Source of the DNA: Candidatus Krumholzibacteriia bacterium
Lineage (GTDB): Bacteria; Krumholzibacteriota; Krumholzibacteriia; LZORAL124-64-63
Direction: 5' to 3'
NCBI GenBank assembly: GCA_014859985.1
Contig: JACZKN010000092.1
Span: 8,875 to 72,874, forward strand
Length of the DNA: 64,000 bases
Every line of letters starts with the position of its first letter. Within the stretch, counting starts at the first letter, position 1. A program made the position numbers and the translations under genes. The notes below the pieces were generated by a model. The model ran no database searches, was not told the DNA's origin, and saw only the letters and a list, made by a program, of their open reading frames with translations. This document shows positions 51,485 to 59,834 of this stretch, one piece after another.

Positions 51485-53183
51485 CGTGCGGGTTGTATGC
51501 CCGCACGCCGCCCTCGATCATCGCGCCCACCGGCTCGAGGTCATCGTCCATCCCGGGCTCCCGCCATGGCGGACGATCGCCCAGCTCGTAGCCCACGATC
51601 TGCGGGAACTGCTCCCCGACCACCGTTCGCACGGTGATGGTGCCGGTCTCGCAGAGGGCTCCGTCCTGGGCCAGGGCCGCGGCCTCGGCCGCCGTCGGCG
51701 GCACCGGAGCGTTCGACCGCTTCCGCCACCACGACTCGGCCTTGTGGCGAGCCCAGCCGCCGTGCTCGAAGCAGATCCATTCGCTGTAGTACTGGTGGAA
51801 CCCAACCTCGTACTCGACCCGCAGCGTCTTGGGCGCATCCTCCGGCGCGCCCTTCTTCGTGTGGACGCTGAAGAACACCTCGCGGACCTCGTGGACCGAC
51901 GTCGTGACCTCACCCGACAGGATGCCCTCGGTGGACGCTGTGGCGTCGTGCTGTTGCCGTTCCGGCGGTGGGAACTCGTAGCCGCAGTCAGGGCACACCG
52001 TATAGCCGGTGGCGATCAAGCTCCTGCACACGGGGCACTGCTTGGCCGGCGCCTCGCCGCCCATGCGGTGGTGGACCTCCCGGACCCGGATGGCGTCGAC
52101 CGGCCCGTGCCGCAGCACGTTGCCGCCGAAGTCCAGGACCAGACAGTTCTCCTTCCCCTCGCACAGACGGAAGCCCCGGCCGACCATCTGGTAGTAGAGG
52201 CCCGGGGACAGCGTCGGCCGCATCATGGCCACGCAGTCGATGTTCGGGGCGTCGAACCCCGTGGTGAGAACGTTGACGTTGACCAGGTACTTGATCCGGC
52301 CCTCTTTGAACTGAGCCAGGACCCGGTCGCGCTCCTCGCTCGCCGTCTCGCCGAACACCGTGGCCACGGGCTCGCTCGTCATCCGGCCCAGCACCGCGGC
52401 GACGTGCTCCGCGTGCCGGATACCGGAGGTGAACACGAGCACCGACCGGCGCACCTGCGCCTGCTCGACGATCTCCCGACAGGCCGACTCCACGAGCTCG
52501 TCGGTGTCCATCAGATCCTCGGCCTCACTGGCGATGAACTCGCCCGCGCGCACGTGCAGACTCGAGGTGTCCAGCGGCTGCGCCGCGCCCTTGGTCACCA
52601 GGGGGCAGAGGTAGCCCTGGACGATCAGCTCCTTCACACCGATCTCGTAGCAGACCTCGTTCAGGACGTTGCCCGGCTCACAGATCATCCCGCTCTTCAT
52701 CCGGAACGGCGTCGCGGTCAGGCCGATCACCCGCAAGTGCGGGTTCACCTTCCTGGCGTCGTCGAGGAACGTCCGGTACATCCCATCCCCATCGGGCGGG
52801 ATCATGTGGGCCTCGTCGATGATCACCAGGTCGAACGCGTCGAGCTCGCAGGCCCGCTTGTACACCGACTGGATGCCCGCGATGATAATCGGGTGCTCGG
52901 TGTCGCGGCTCTTCAGGCCGGCCGAGTAGATCCCCGTCTTCATCCACATCTCGGGCGCCACGACCTGGATCTTCTCCAGCGCCTGCTCGAGTAACTCCTT
53001 CACGTGAGCCAGGATCAAGACTCGGCCGTTCCACCGGCCCACCGCGTCCCGGCAGACCGTGGCCATGACCGGCGTCTTGCCCCCGCCGGTGGGGATCACC
53101 ACGCAGGGATTGTCTTCCCGGTCCCGCAGATGCTGATAGATCGCGTCCACCGCCTCCTGCTGATAGGGCCTCAGTTCAAGCAT
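51462..53183 (-). CDS. DEAD/DEAH-box helicase (superfamily 2)
   Basis: The 573-residue protein has Walker A PTGGGKTPVMA, DExH DEAHMIPP, 'GLTATPFR', and C-terminal 'QMVGRGFRL', the layout of Res-like SF2 helicases. A Cys cluster (CPVCRSL ... TVCPDCG) forms a zinc ribbon in the last third. Phage helicases of this type lie with primase and recombination genes. It ends in DDDDLPF. RusA overlaps its start by 8 bases. Confidence 0.9.
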   Translation of the reverse strand: MLELRPYQQEAVDAIYQHLRDREDNPCVVIPTGGGKTPVMATVCRDAVGRWNGRVLILAHVKELLEQALEKIQVVAPEMWMKTGIYSAGLKSRDTEHPIIIAGIQSVYKRACELDAFDLVIIDEAHMIPPDGDGMYRTFLDDARKVNPHLRVIGLTATPFRMKSGMICEPGNVLNEVCYEIGVKELIVQGYLCPLVTKGAAQPLDTSSLHVRAGEFIASEAEDLMDTDELVESACREIVEQAQVRRSVLVFTSGIRHAEHVAAVLGRMTSEPVATVFGETASEERDRVLAQFKEGRIKYLVNVNVLTTGFDAPNIDCVAMMRPTLSPGLYYQMVGRGFRLCEGKENCLVLDFGGNVLRHGPVDAIRVREVHHRMGGEAPAKQCPVCRSLIATGYTVCPDCGYEFPPPERQQHDATASTEGILSGEVTTSVHEVREVFFSVHTKKGAPEDAPKTLRVEYEVGFHQYYSEWICFEHGGWARHKAESWWRKRSNAPVPPTAAEAAALAQDGALCETGTITVRTVVGEQFPQIVGYELGDRPPWREPGMDDDLEPVGAMIEGGVRAYNPHDDDDLPF

Positions 53184-53529
53184 CGACGATCTCCTCCAGG
53201 CGCACGAGGGTGCGGCCGCCGCGGACCGACCCGCGCATCTCGATGTTCAGTTTCTTGATCTGGCTGTCGTCCGTGTACAGGCCGCCGTGCTGCAGAGCGT
53301 CTAGGAGCGCCTTCTGCACGTTGTCGATGTCCCTGCGCTGCCGGTCCGGCGGATAGACCTCGATCTCCAGATGCAGGGGCCCGTCCAGGCTCCCGATCCC
53401 GAGGCCGGCGAGGATGGCGCAGACCCGCTCGCGGAACCTGCGCCCCTCGCGGCTGATGAGCGTCCGGGGCCCGACCCGCCGGTAGTAGTGGTTCACCGAC
53501 GGAGGGAACGGGAGCTCGACCTCGATCAT
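53176..53529 (-). CDS. RusA-family Holliday junction resolvase
   Basis: Start ATG 53,529. The 117-residue product reads IEVELPFPPSVNHYYRRVG, then VYPPDRQRRDIDNVQKALLD with the catalytic DxDN Asp residues, and a basic end. RusA enzymes cut four-way junctions in phage recombination or packaging. Length and motif order are typical. It overlaps the upstream DUF669 stop. Confidence 0.9.
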   Translation of the reverse strand: MIEVELPFPPSVNHYYRRVGPRTLISREGRRFRERVCAILAGLGIGSLDGPLHLEIEVYPPDRQRRDIDNVQKALLDALQHGGLYTDDSQIKKLNIEMRGSVRGGRTLVRLEEIVDA

Positions 53530-53981
53530 CGCCGGGCCCAGGGCGGCGTGCTCGAGGTCTCCTGCTGAGGCACACCCGCGGCGGCGTCTTTGCGCGCGTA
53601 GCCGCGGATCTCGTTGACCACGTCGCCCGTGTCGTCGCGCTTCTTGCACTTGACCGTGATCTGCAGGGGCAGGTTGTGCAGTTCGACCGAGTCCTTGGGC
53701 TGCAGCACGCCGACCGCCCGGCAGATCGCCGACAGTTCGCCCTGGGCGATCTGGACCGCCTGGCGGTTCGGGTTGTCCAGGTTGAGCCGCGCCCAGAGCA
53801 TCCGGTTCTTGAACTCGCCGTCAATCACCTGGAACGTCAGCTCGAGGAAGTGGCCCGTGCCGCTCTTGGTCGGCTTCATCTGCGATTCGGTGATGACGGT
53901 GAGGTACTTGCCCGCGGGCAGCGGCTCGAAATCGGTCGCGGGGTCGACGGTCGCGGCATCGAAGCCGTTGAGGTTCGCCAT
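53526..53981 (-). CDS. DUF669-type single-strand annealing/SSB-like protein
   Basis: The 151-residue product starts ANLNGFDAATVDPATDFEPL, then PAGKYLTVITESQMKPTKSG and 'GTGHFLELTFQVIDGEFKNR', the DUF669 hallmark. DUF669 proteins are found with phage AAA ATPases and helicases and likely bind single-stranded DNA during recombination. It ends in 'SSTPPWARR', like an SSB tail. It follows the AAA ATPase stop by 2 bases. Confidence 0.85.
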   Translation of the reverse strand: MANLNGFDAATVDPATDFEPLPAGKYLTVITESQMKPTKSGTGHFLELTFQVIDGEFKNRMLWARLNLDNPNRQAVQIAQGELSAICRAVGVLQPKDSVELHNLPLQITVKCKKRDDTGDVVNEIRGYARKDAAAGVPQQETSSTPPWARR

Positions 53982-53983
53982 GG

Positions 53984-54766
53984 TTACTTCGCTCCTTTGG
54001 TCTTGCCGCCCTGGGGCGCGCTCACAGGTTCGGGGTGGATGTGCTGGGCGTAGACGTTCCAGTCCAGCGGCATCTCTTCGGGAAGGGCGAGGCGGTTTTT
54101 GGCCACGTGGGCGGGGCGCTCGACCGTGCGCAGCACGCGCTCGCCGGTGCCGATGCCCTGGTTGCGCTTGCGGTCGAAGCCCTCGTCGGTCTGCTTGGTG
54201 AAGACCTTGAACGTGGCGAACATGACCTCGTCGCACCACTCCTGCAGAACCTGGGAAGCCAGGCGGTGCAGGCGCGGCACGTAGCGGTCGTAGGACTCGG
54301 TCTCGGGGTTCTCGAAGCGTTCGATGCGGGCGTGGGCGATCAGGATCGTCGTCATGCCCTTCTCGCTGCGCAGCGCCGACAGGCCCTCGATGAACTCGCG
54401 CCACTGCGTCAGGGCGAACACGTAGCCCTTGGCGTAGCCGATGTCCTCGATGCTCTCGACGTTGCGCCGACGGCACACGTCGGCCCAGATGAGCCGCTCC
54501 AACCAGTCCAGCGAGTCGATCACGACAGTTCGATAGGAGTGCTCGTCGGTGTAGAGCTCCGACAGGGCCTGCATGGCCTGATCGAACGTCGTGGTGACGG
54601 GGAACTTGGCGCAGTCGATCTCGCCAAGGCCGTCCTCGGTCTGGATGAACACCGGGTTGGGCGCGTAGCTGGCGAAGGTCGACTTCCCAATGCCGTGGGT
54701 GCCGTAGAGCATCACCCGCCTGGGCGCCGGACTTCGTCCGCTGATGACTTGCTGCAAGAGTTTCAC
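53984..54766 (-). CDS. phage AAA-family ATPase (RecA-like/AAA_24)
   Basis: GTG 54,766 is favoured, with AAGGAG 8 bases upstream, over the ATG at 54,784. The 260-residue protein has Walker A YGTHGIGKST at residues 21-30, 'VFIQTEDGLGEID' and Walker B-like VVIDSLDWLERL. This family often lies between DUF669 and the exonuclease in phage replication modules and may act as a single-strand annealing partner or recombination mediator. C-terminal Lys-rich tail (GGKTKGAK). Confidence 0.85.
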   Translation of the reverse strand: MKLLQQVISGRSPAPRRVMLYGTHGIGKSTFASYAPNPVFIQTEDGLGEIDCAKFPVTTTFDQAMQALSELYTDEHSYRTVVIDSLDWLERLIWADVCRRRNVESIEDIGYAKGYVFALTQWREFIEGLSALRSEKGMTTILIAHARIERFENPETESYDRYVPRLHRLASQVLQEWCDEVMFATFKVFTKQTDEGFDRKRNQGIGTGERVLRTVERPAHVAKNRLALPEEMPLDWNVYAQHIHPEPVSAPQGGKTKGAK

Positions 54767-54874
54767 GGTAGTCTCTCCTTCCATTGCAGGTTGGTGGGGA
54801 AGCGGGCGGACCTAGGGAGTCCCGACGCGCTCGGGCGACAGCGCGTCACGCCATTCCGCCCGATTCCGCCTGTG

Positions 54875-55723
54875 TCAGATCAGATCGAAAGTCCGGATTT
54901 CCTCGTAGCCGCTGAGCCACTCGTCCTTCTCGCGGCACGCGATCAGGCGCGCGATGCTCTCCTCGTTCTCCTTCTCGGCGAGGCCGAGGACCTCCTCGCT
55001 CATGCGCCAGACGCCGGTGCGCAGCGGCTCGCGCTTCTCGACGGCGATCATGTAGACGGGGAGCCGCTCGCCGGTGAGAGCGGCGGCCAGAGACCGGTAG
55101 AAGGCGAGCTGGTAGACGTAGCCGTAGCTGCGCGCGTCCATCTGGAGCCAGTCGAGGTTGTCGCAGGTCTTCAGGTCGACGATGCCGCGCTCGGGGTTCA
55201 GCCAGTCCAGACGCGACTGGCACGGCACGCCGCAGTACTCGGCGCGGATTACGCCCTCGGCGACGCCGTCGGCCAGCAACGCCGCGGCATGTTGGTGGGC
55301 TCGCACCGACGCGTTCAGGCTCTCGATCAGGGCCGCCTGATCGTCGTCGAGCACGGGCTTGCCCTTCGCCTCCGCCCAATCCTGGAAGGCCTTTGTGCGG
55401 CTACCGAACGACTGGCCGGTCTTGGGGTTGATCGGGCCGCCAAACGCGTAGGCCTGCTCGTAGGCCTCGCGGCCCTCGAGGATCAGGACGTGGGCGGCGC
55501 GGCCGAGGACGTACGCCGGGCGGTCCTCGTCCAGGACCAGTCCGAGCTCCTTCTTGTGGAAGAGCAGCGCATTGCGCCGGAACTCGGCTAGCAGATGGCT
55601 GGAGAGGTACTTGCCGGCCTGGGCGTGGTACACCCCTGCCGGCTCGCGGATCAGGAAGCCCAGGTCTTCGACGAGTGCGTCCCCGTCCTTCCGGCGCTTA
55701 CGAAACACATCCGGGATGCTCAT
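54875..55723 (-). CDS. PD-(D/E)XK exonuclease, RecE/DUF3799-like
   Basis: The 282-residue product contains 'AGKYLSSHLLAEFRRNALLF' early, then 'LGRAAHVLILEGREAYEQAY'. The nuclease core is CQSRLDWLNPERGIVDLKTC, giving Asp (RLDW) and DLK of the PD-(D/E)XK fold, followed by 'YVYQLAFYRSLAAALTG'. RecE-type nucleases make 3' overhangs for annealing-based recombination. It partners with the AAA ATPase and DUF669 protein. Confidence 0.85.
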   Translation of the reverse strand: MSIPDVFRKRRKDGDALVEDLGFLIREPAGVYHAQAGKYLSSHLLAEFRRNALLFHKKELGLVLDEDRPAYVLGRAAHVLILEGREAYEQAYAFGGPINPKTGQSFGSRTKAFQDWAEAKGKPVLDDDQAALIESLNASVRAHQHAAALLADGVAEGVIRAEYCGVPCQSRLDWLNPERGIVDLKTCDNLDWLQMDARSYGYVYQLAFYRSLAAALTGERLPVYMIAVEKREPLRTGVWRMSEEVLGLAEKENEESIARLIACREKDEWLSGYEEIRTFDLI

Positions 55724-55914
55724 GCGTTGGACTCCTTCACTGGCGCCGCAGCACCTGCGGTTGGGCGTTTGCGCGTTTCGATCCGACCTGGACCGGGATC
55801 ACGTTTGAGGTAGCTGACGATCAAGTCCGCGACGGCATGGACCACGGCGTCGGTGTCCTTCTCAGATAGCTCGCGGCAGTGCCGGCGGATCTCGAATCGC
55901 GTGGAGGGCGCCAC
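55720..55914 (-). CDS. small phage protein, 64 aa
   Basis: A short basic and helical product (STRFEIRRHCRELSEKDTD) that overlaps the exonuclease start by 4 bases and follows the next gene by 2, so it belongs to the operon. No family recognised. Confidence 0.5.
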   Translation of the reverse strand: MAPSTRFEIRRHCRELSEKDTDAVVHAVADLIVSYLKRDPGPGRIETRKRPTAGAAAPVKESNA

Positions 55915-55916
55915 GG

Positions 55917-56183
55917 CTACGCCCTCCTCAGCGACAGCAGGAAGTCCTCGATCGCCGGGTGCGGTTTGAGATTCCGTCGCTGCACGACTGACGCGGACTC
56001 TTCATCGAGCTCGCGGTCATCGAGGCGGCGGAGGAACTTCCCGCGGAGCACGTCGAGGCTCTTCACCAGTCGCCACACCAGGTCGTCGTCGACCTTGTGG
56101 ACCGCGACGAGACCGCCGATGAGCAGGGCTTCTTCCTCGAACAGGTCCGTGATCAGTTCACGGGCTTCGGCTTTGGTGATCAT
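55917..56183 (-). CDS. small helical phage protein, 88 aa
   Basis: Start ATG 56,183 with GAGGAG just upstream. The product is helical: TKAEARELITDLFEEEALLI, then 'LRGKFLRRLDDRELDEES'. No motif or membrane segment. Operon member between the sigma-like gene and the 64-residue gene. Confidence 0.55.
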   Translation of the reverse strand: MITKAEARELITDLFEEEALLIGGLVAVHKVDDDLVWRLVKSLDVLRGKFLRRLDDRELDEESASVVQRRNLKPHPAIEDFLLSLRRA

Positions 56184-56275
56184 GGGCTCCTCGCTTCCCG
56201 GGACCCGATGTTCCATGCGTCCCTGATGGACAAAGGGGGGGCGAGGCCCGGAAGTGGGGACATGCCGCGGCGGTG

Positions 56276-57040
56276 TCACGGCATCTCCTTCTCATGGCTT
56301 CGGATAGCTGCCTCGGCCCTTTGCCGGCGCTTCTTCGCGGCCTCGGTCTTGAGCCCCGCATCGCGCGCGTACTCCGAGATCGACTGACCGTAGAGGCGAG
56401 TGCCGACCAGGAGGAGGAAGTCGGCCTCAGTGATTCGGCCGGCGTCGAGATGCGCCTGGAGTCGCGCCAACTCCCGCCGGTGCATGTCGCGGAGATCAAC
56501 CCAGTCGGGATCAACTCCATCGATGGTCCCGGCCAGGTTCGACAATTCTTCCGGGTCGGTTGCGATCTCCCTCTCAGCGTGGATCCAGTCACGCCGGTAG
56601 TCATCGTGCAGGCGATGGATCGTAGTGTTGTAGATCCATTGCACGAGGCGGTCGCGCCTGCGCGCGAGATCAATCCGGCACACCGATTGGTGAAAGGCCC
56701 AGTAGATCCGTTGCCAGAGTTCGTCCGGCTCGTCCATGTCCCAGGGCCGCTTCCTGAAGTGTATCGAGCCAAGCCCTGGCCAAAACACTGCGAGGAGGAT
56801 CGCCCGCCATCGGGGATCTCCGTCCGCTTCATGGGCCGCAAGAATCGGCCGCAGGGCCTCGTCCTTGCTCGGATCATCAGATGTTCCTTGGCGCATGAAC
56901 GCCAGCACATCCGCCCACGTGGTGAACTGCTGCAGGAACGGCGCGTGATCCTGGAGATTGATGAGAAGATTCTTGTACTCTTCGGTTTCGAGTTGCCGTG
57001 CGAGTCGCGCACGATCCCGATTTCTCGAGACGCTTACCAT
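56276..57040 (-). CDS. RNA polymerase sigma-factor-like protein
   Basis: The 254-residue product has a region-2-like segment ('WQRIYWAFHQSVCRIDLARR', 'QWIYNTTIHRLHDDYRRD') and a final helix-turn-helix ISEYARDAGLKTEAAKKRRQ followed by RAEAAIR, as in sigma-70 region 4. This suggests an ECF-like sigma factor or related activator that could switch on phage late promoters. It stands upstream of the recombination genes in the leftward unit. Sigma assignment is from pattern only. Confidence 0.65.
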   Translation of the reverse strand: MVSVSRNRDRARLARQLETEEYKNLLINLQDHAPFLQQFTTWADVLAFMRQGTSDDPSKDEALRPILAAHEADGDPRWRAILLAVFWPGLGSIHFRKRPWDMDEPDELWQRIYWAFHQSVCRIDLARRRDRLVQWIYNTTIHRLHDDYRRDWIHAEREIATDPEELSNLAGTIDGVDPDWVDLRDMHRRELARLQAHLDAGRITEADFLLLVGTRLYGQSISEYARDAGLKTEAAKKRRQRAEAAIRSHEKEMP

Positions 57041-57146
57041 GACGCCTGGCCTTACTGGCCGGGCGTCTGGCGCCTCCTATTGGCCGATCAGGGCGTCGTG
57101 CGCCTCGATGACAAATGGATCTACTCGCGACGTTTGCAGCGTCGCT

Positions 57147-57362
57147 CTACGGAGTCGTGCTCTTTCTACCTTGATCGTGTCGCTCGTTTAATGTGCGGCA
57201 GTTCCGACACACGCACGCTACCGGGAGACCAACGAGATACTCGTGGCCGCGAGCGAAGCGGATGTGCAACCGATCACCCCGCGATACAGCGAGGAGTCTT
57301 CCGCAGTTCGCGCATCGCCAATCGTCTGAGCCGGCGTCGCCCGCTCGGCATTTCGCGGCCAT
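57147..57362 (-). CDS. Com-like zinc-finger protein, 71 aa
   Basis: Start ATG 57,362 (overlapping the previous stop). The core is WRCANCGRLLAVSRGDRLHI and then CVCRNCRTLNER, the spacing of the Mu Com zinc finger ('RCxxCGxLLA ... CPRCxxxN'). Com in Mu activates translation of the adjacent mom gene. A 6-bp hairpin (57,127-57,145) follows the stop. Here no mom-like gene is next to it, so the target is unknown. Confidence 0.65.
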   Translation of the reverse strand: MAAKCRAGDAGSDDWRCANCGRLLAVSRGDRLHIRFARGHEYLVGLPVACVCRNCRTLNERHDQGRKSTTP

Positions 57363-57607
57363 CACTGCTGATCCCCCGCGCTCTGGGTCTCGTTGTCGGC
57401 CCTCCTGATGTTGTCTGGGCATTGAGTGGCATACCTGACGAAGCGCCCACAGCGCCGGCACGTCACTCGGATGTGGCGAGTGTTGTTGGCAAACGTCTGC
57501 CAAGTCATGAGGAGGCTCTGACTGCAGCACTGGGGACAGGTGATGGGCTTTGACTCAGTTGACGGCGTCGCGCTGCGCGGCCGCTGAAGGGGCCTGAAGT
57601 TGGGCAT
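57362..57607 (-). CDS. zinc-finger protein, 81 aa
   Basis: AAGGAG lies 7 bases before ATG 57,607. Two Cys pairs (ITCPQCCSQ and VTCRRCGRF) spaced about 25 residues apart form a zinc ribbon, with Lys/Arg-rich surroundings that suit RNA or DNA binding. First gene of the leftward replication module and overlapping the Com-like start by one base. Confidence 0.65.
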   Translation of the reverse strand: MPNFRPLQRPRSATPSTESKPITCPQCCSQSLLMTWQTFANNTRHIRVTCRRCGRFVRYATQCPDNIRRADNETQSAGDQQ

Positions 57608-57681
57608 CGGGTGCTCCTTGCTCGTGAGTATCCTGAGGAGCAGCCCGTGGCCCTATGTCCGCGATGGAGACCCAATGGAAA

Positions 57682-57702
57682 CGCCCCCGGTTCTCGGGGG
57701 CG
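57682..57702. terminator. hairpin after the QueC-like gene
   Basis: CGCCCCCG, loop GTTCT, CGGGGGCG: perfect 8-bp stem. It stands about 100 bases downstream of the leftward QueC-like gene and upstream of the zinc-finger gene. T run on the minus side is only three bases, so a weak or bidirectional terminator. Confidence 0.5.
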
Positions 57703-57800
57703 CGTCGACTGGCATCTGCCGGTACGCTGCGCCCTCTACAGAGCAGGCGCGACGCACCGCGTAGCAGGTGCTACTTTTCGCGTAGCAATTGTTGACTACC

Positions 57801-59834
57801 TCAAATTATCCACTCCACTCGCTCGCGCGGCTCATAGCACGGCTTCCAGCCGCAGTTTAGCGTCGGACGCGTCAGGTGTTCTGCGAGTCGCTTGTCGTAC
57901 TTCCCGATCTCGGTGCGGGTGCGGCGAATGGCTGCCAGCACCGCCTTCCGGACCCGATCTCGGTCATCGGATTGTTTTCGTAGTCGCCCATGGAGCCCCT
58001 GGTCCCGCTTGATGTGCTCCATCAGGTCTTCCATCTCGACTCGAATTTGCTCCTCGGCATCCGAATCCTGCCGCTCCGCGGCGTCCTCCGACTGGTCTCT
58101 GAGCTGCTCGTAGCGAGCACGATAGGCCGCCATCGCCTGTTCGTCCGAGCCCTCGCCCGCGTCCCCGAGTAGGTATTCCTGCGATCTCCGTGCGACTCGC
58201 GCAGCGAGGTCCTCAACCGATATGCCTGTCCCTTGATTCTCTAGAAGCACATGTATGTAGGCGGCACCTTTACTTGGCAGCAGGATGAACTCCTGCCCAC
58301 CTGCGTACCGCACCTCCCATACCTGGCCTTTCCTTCGGAAGGTGAATTCGGGGCACTCCTTGTCGCTCGCAGCTGCCCCCCCAGCACCTGCACCGGCCTC
58401 GCTTCCAGCCGCTCCCGAATCGCACACTAAGCGAAGCAAGCAAGACGCGGGCAGGGTTCGTTCTCGAATCTCCTTCGCATGCTTCGCGATCGCGCTGTCC
58501 ACAACGCTTGTGACCTGCTGTGCATGCTTCCTGTACAACTCATAGATCTTCACAGCGGTCGCGTCGGCCGAACCGTCGATGTGTCGTAACACGCGACTGA
58601 TCTCCCCGAAGCGCGAGAAGAAGTCCAGTGGAACCATCCGCCCAACATCGTTCGCAGTTTCCACGTAGGAGCCCAGAAGTGTGCGCGTCTCGTCTTCGTC
58701 TCGACCATCGACCAACAGCTTGACCTTGTATCCTTCCTCCGGATCTAGTGCTTCGGCACCTGCCGCGAGCACAGCAAAGCGACGGTCGATGCACTGGGAA
58801 CACGCTCCGCAGTGTGGATGCAGGTTTGTCATCTCCCAGGTGTGAGTACAACTCGTCGAGAACCGGATCATATCTCCACAGCCAGCGGAGACTATCCCTC
58901 CGACGACTTCCGCCTTGGTCTTCCATAGAAACGGATTCTCGACATCGAACCTTCGATCAGCCACCAGCGAGAGGATCTCTGCGTATCCGTTCATCACCTG
59001 CGGATGCGTGGTTCTTGTCGCTCTTGCCCCTACAATTTGGGCCGATGGCGGGAAGTTGAAACTGATGACCCCGTTCTCATAGAATCGAATCCGAGCAAGC
59101 CCCAGCATCTGCGCAACGGTAGCGCCGAGGGCCATGTACAAGAACGACCGACTTCGCTGCGTGTACTCCCTGCCAAGCACCTTGCTCTTGTTGATGGTCA
59201 CAGGGACGAACATCGGGTCCAATGCGGACCGCTCAGTTAGCTCCCTGGTGAGCTTCCTGTATCGCCGAACGAGTTTCTTGCTTGGCTGGTGGGTGATAAG
59301 AGCGATTCGACGTTTGTCTACCACGCCCTCCTGAACCGCACCGCCCAGTGAATCGAGTCCTCCTGAGAAGAGTACGACCTCCTCGACCCGATCGGGTCCG
59401 TCGTTCTGCCCGGTGAAGAGGTACTCCTGGACCGGCGGACCATCGGTCAGTTTCATGAATTCGAACTCGTATTCGTCTTCGGAGAGGAAACCCAGCGTGG
59501 TTAGAAGTGCCGTCCTGACCTTCTTACTGGACCACAGGTCCGGTTCTCGAACCGGAATCCTGAAGAACAGCCGCCGCCGCCAATCTGCACCAAGGTTGTT
59601 CACGCCGTCACCGCCCCGAGTGACAGCCTGATCTGCGCAGTACACGTAGGTGGCGATCTCCAAGAGATCCACGAAGGCAGATGGAACATTGTCCATCATG
59701 GCCTTGCTGATCGCGCCAATCTCGAGCTTTACGTTCGCATGTCGACCCCAGAGGCGGAGGCGCAGCGGTTTCCCAGCAACCGGGAGTGCCTTATCGGAGA
59801 CGCTACCGCAGATGATGGCTCTCTCATTTGCCAT
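57801..59834 (-). CDS. QueC-like PP-loop protein with extra N- and C-terminal domains
   Basis: From ATG 59,834 the product has 677 residues (686 from an alternative ATG at 59,861). Residues ~150-370 are QueC-like: PP-loop VVLFSGGLDSLGG at 153-165 and a probable zinc cluster STSC (Cys329) then HCGACSQC (Cys342, 345, 348). The first 150 residues and the C-terminal half are unlike QueC. From about 495 there is a FTFRRKGQVWEVRYAGGQEF segment followed by 'LLPSKGAAYIHVLL', like a repeat-associated regulator domain, then long charged helices. QueC-like proteins occur in Qat and CBASS-type defence systems, so a defence role is likely, not queuosine synthesis. The start overlaps its partner's stop. 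Confidence 0.8.
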   Translation of the reverse strand: MANERAIICGSVSDKALPVAGKPLRLRLWGRHANVKLEIGAISKAMMDNVPSAFVDLLEIATYVYCADQAVTRGGDGVNNLGADWRRRLFFRIPVREPDLWSSKKVRTALLTTLGFLSEDEYEFEFMKLTDGPPVQEYLFTGQNDGPDRVEEVVLFSGGLDSLGGAVQEGVVDKRRIALITHQPSKKLVRRYRKLTRELTERSALDPMFVPVTINKSKVLGREYTQRSRSFLYMALGATVAQMLGLARIRFYENGVISFNFPPSAQIVGARATRTTHPQVMNGYAEILSLVADRRFDVENPFLWKTKAEVVGGIVSAGCGDMIRFSTSCTHTWEMTNLHPHCGACSQCIDRRFAVLAAGAEALDPEEGYKVKLLVDGRDEDETRTLLGSYVETANDVGRMVPLDFFSRFGEISRVLRHIDGSADATAVKIYELYRKHAQQVTSVVDSAIAKHAKEIRERTLPASCLLRLVCDSGAAGSEAGAGAGGAAASDKECPEFTFRRKGQVWEVRYAGGQEFILLPSKGAAYIHVLLENQGTGISVEDLAARVARRSQEYLLGDAGEGSDEQAMAAYRARYEQLRDQSEDAAERQDSDAEEQIRVEMEDLMEHIKRDQGLHGRLRKQSDDRDRVRKAVLAAIRRTRTEIGKYDKRLAEHLTRPTLNCGWKPCYEPRERVEWII

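Noticed and set aside
57801..59834. Queuosine biosynthesis gene queC
   Set aside because: Protein is about three times longer than QueC and no queD, queE or queF neighbour is present.
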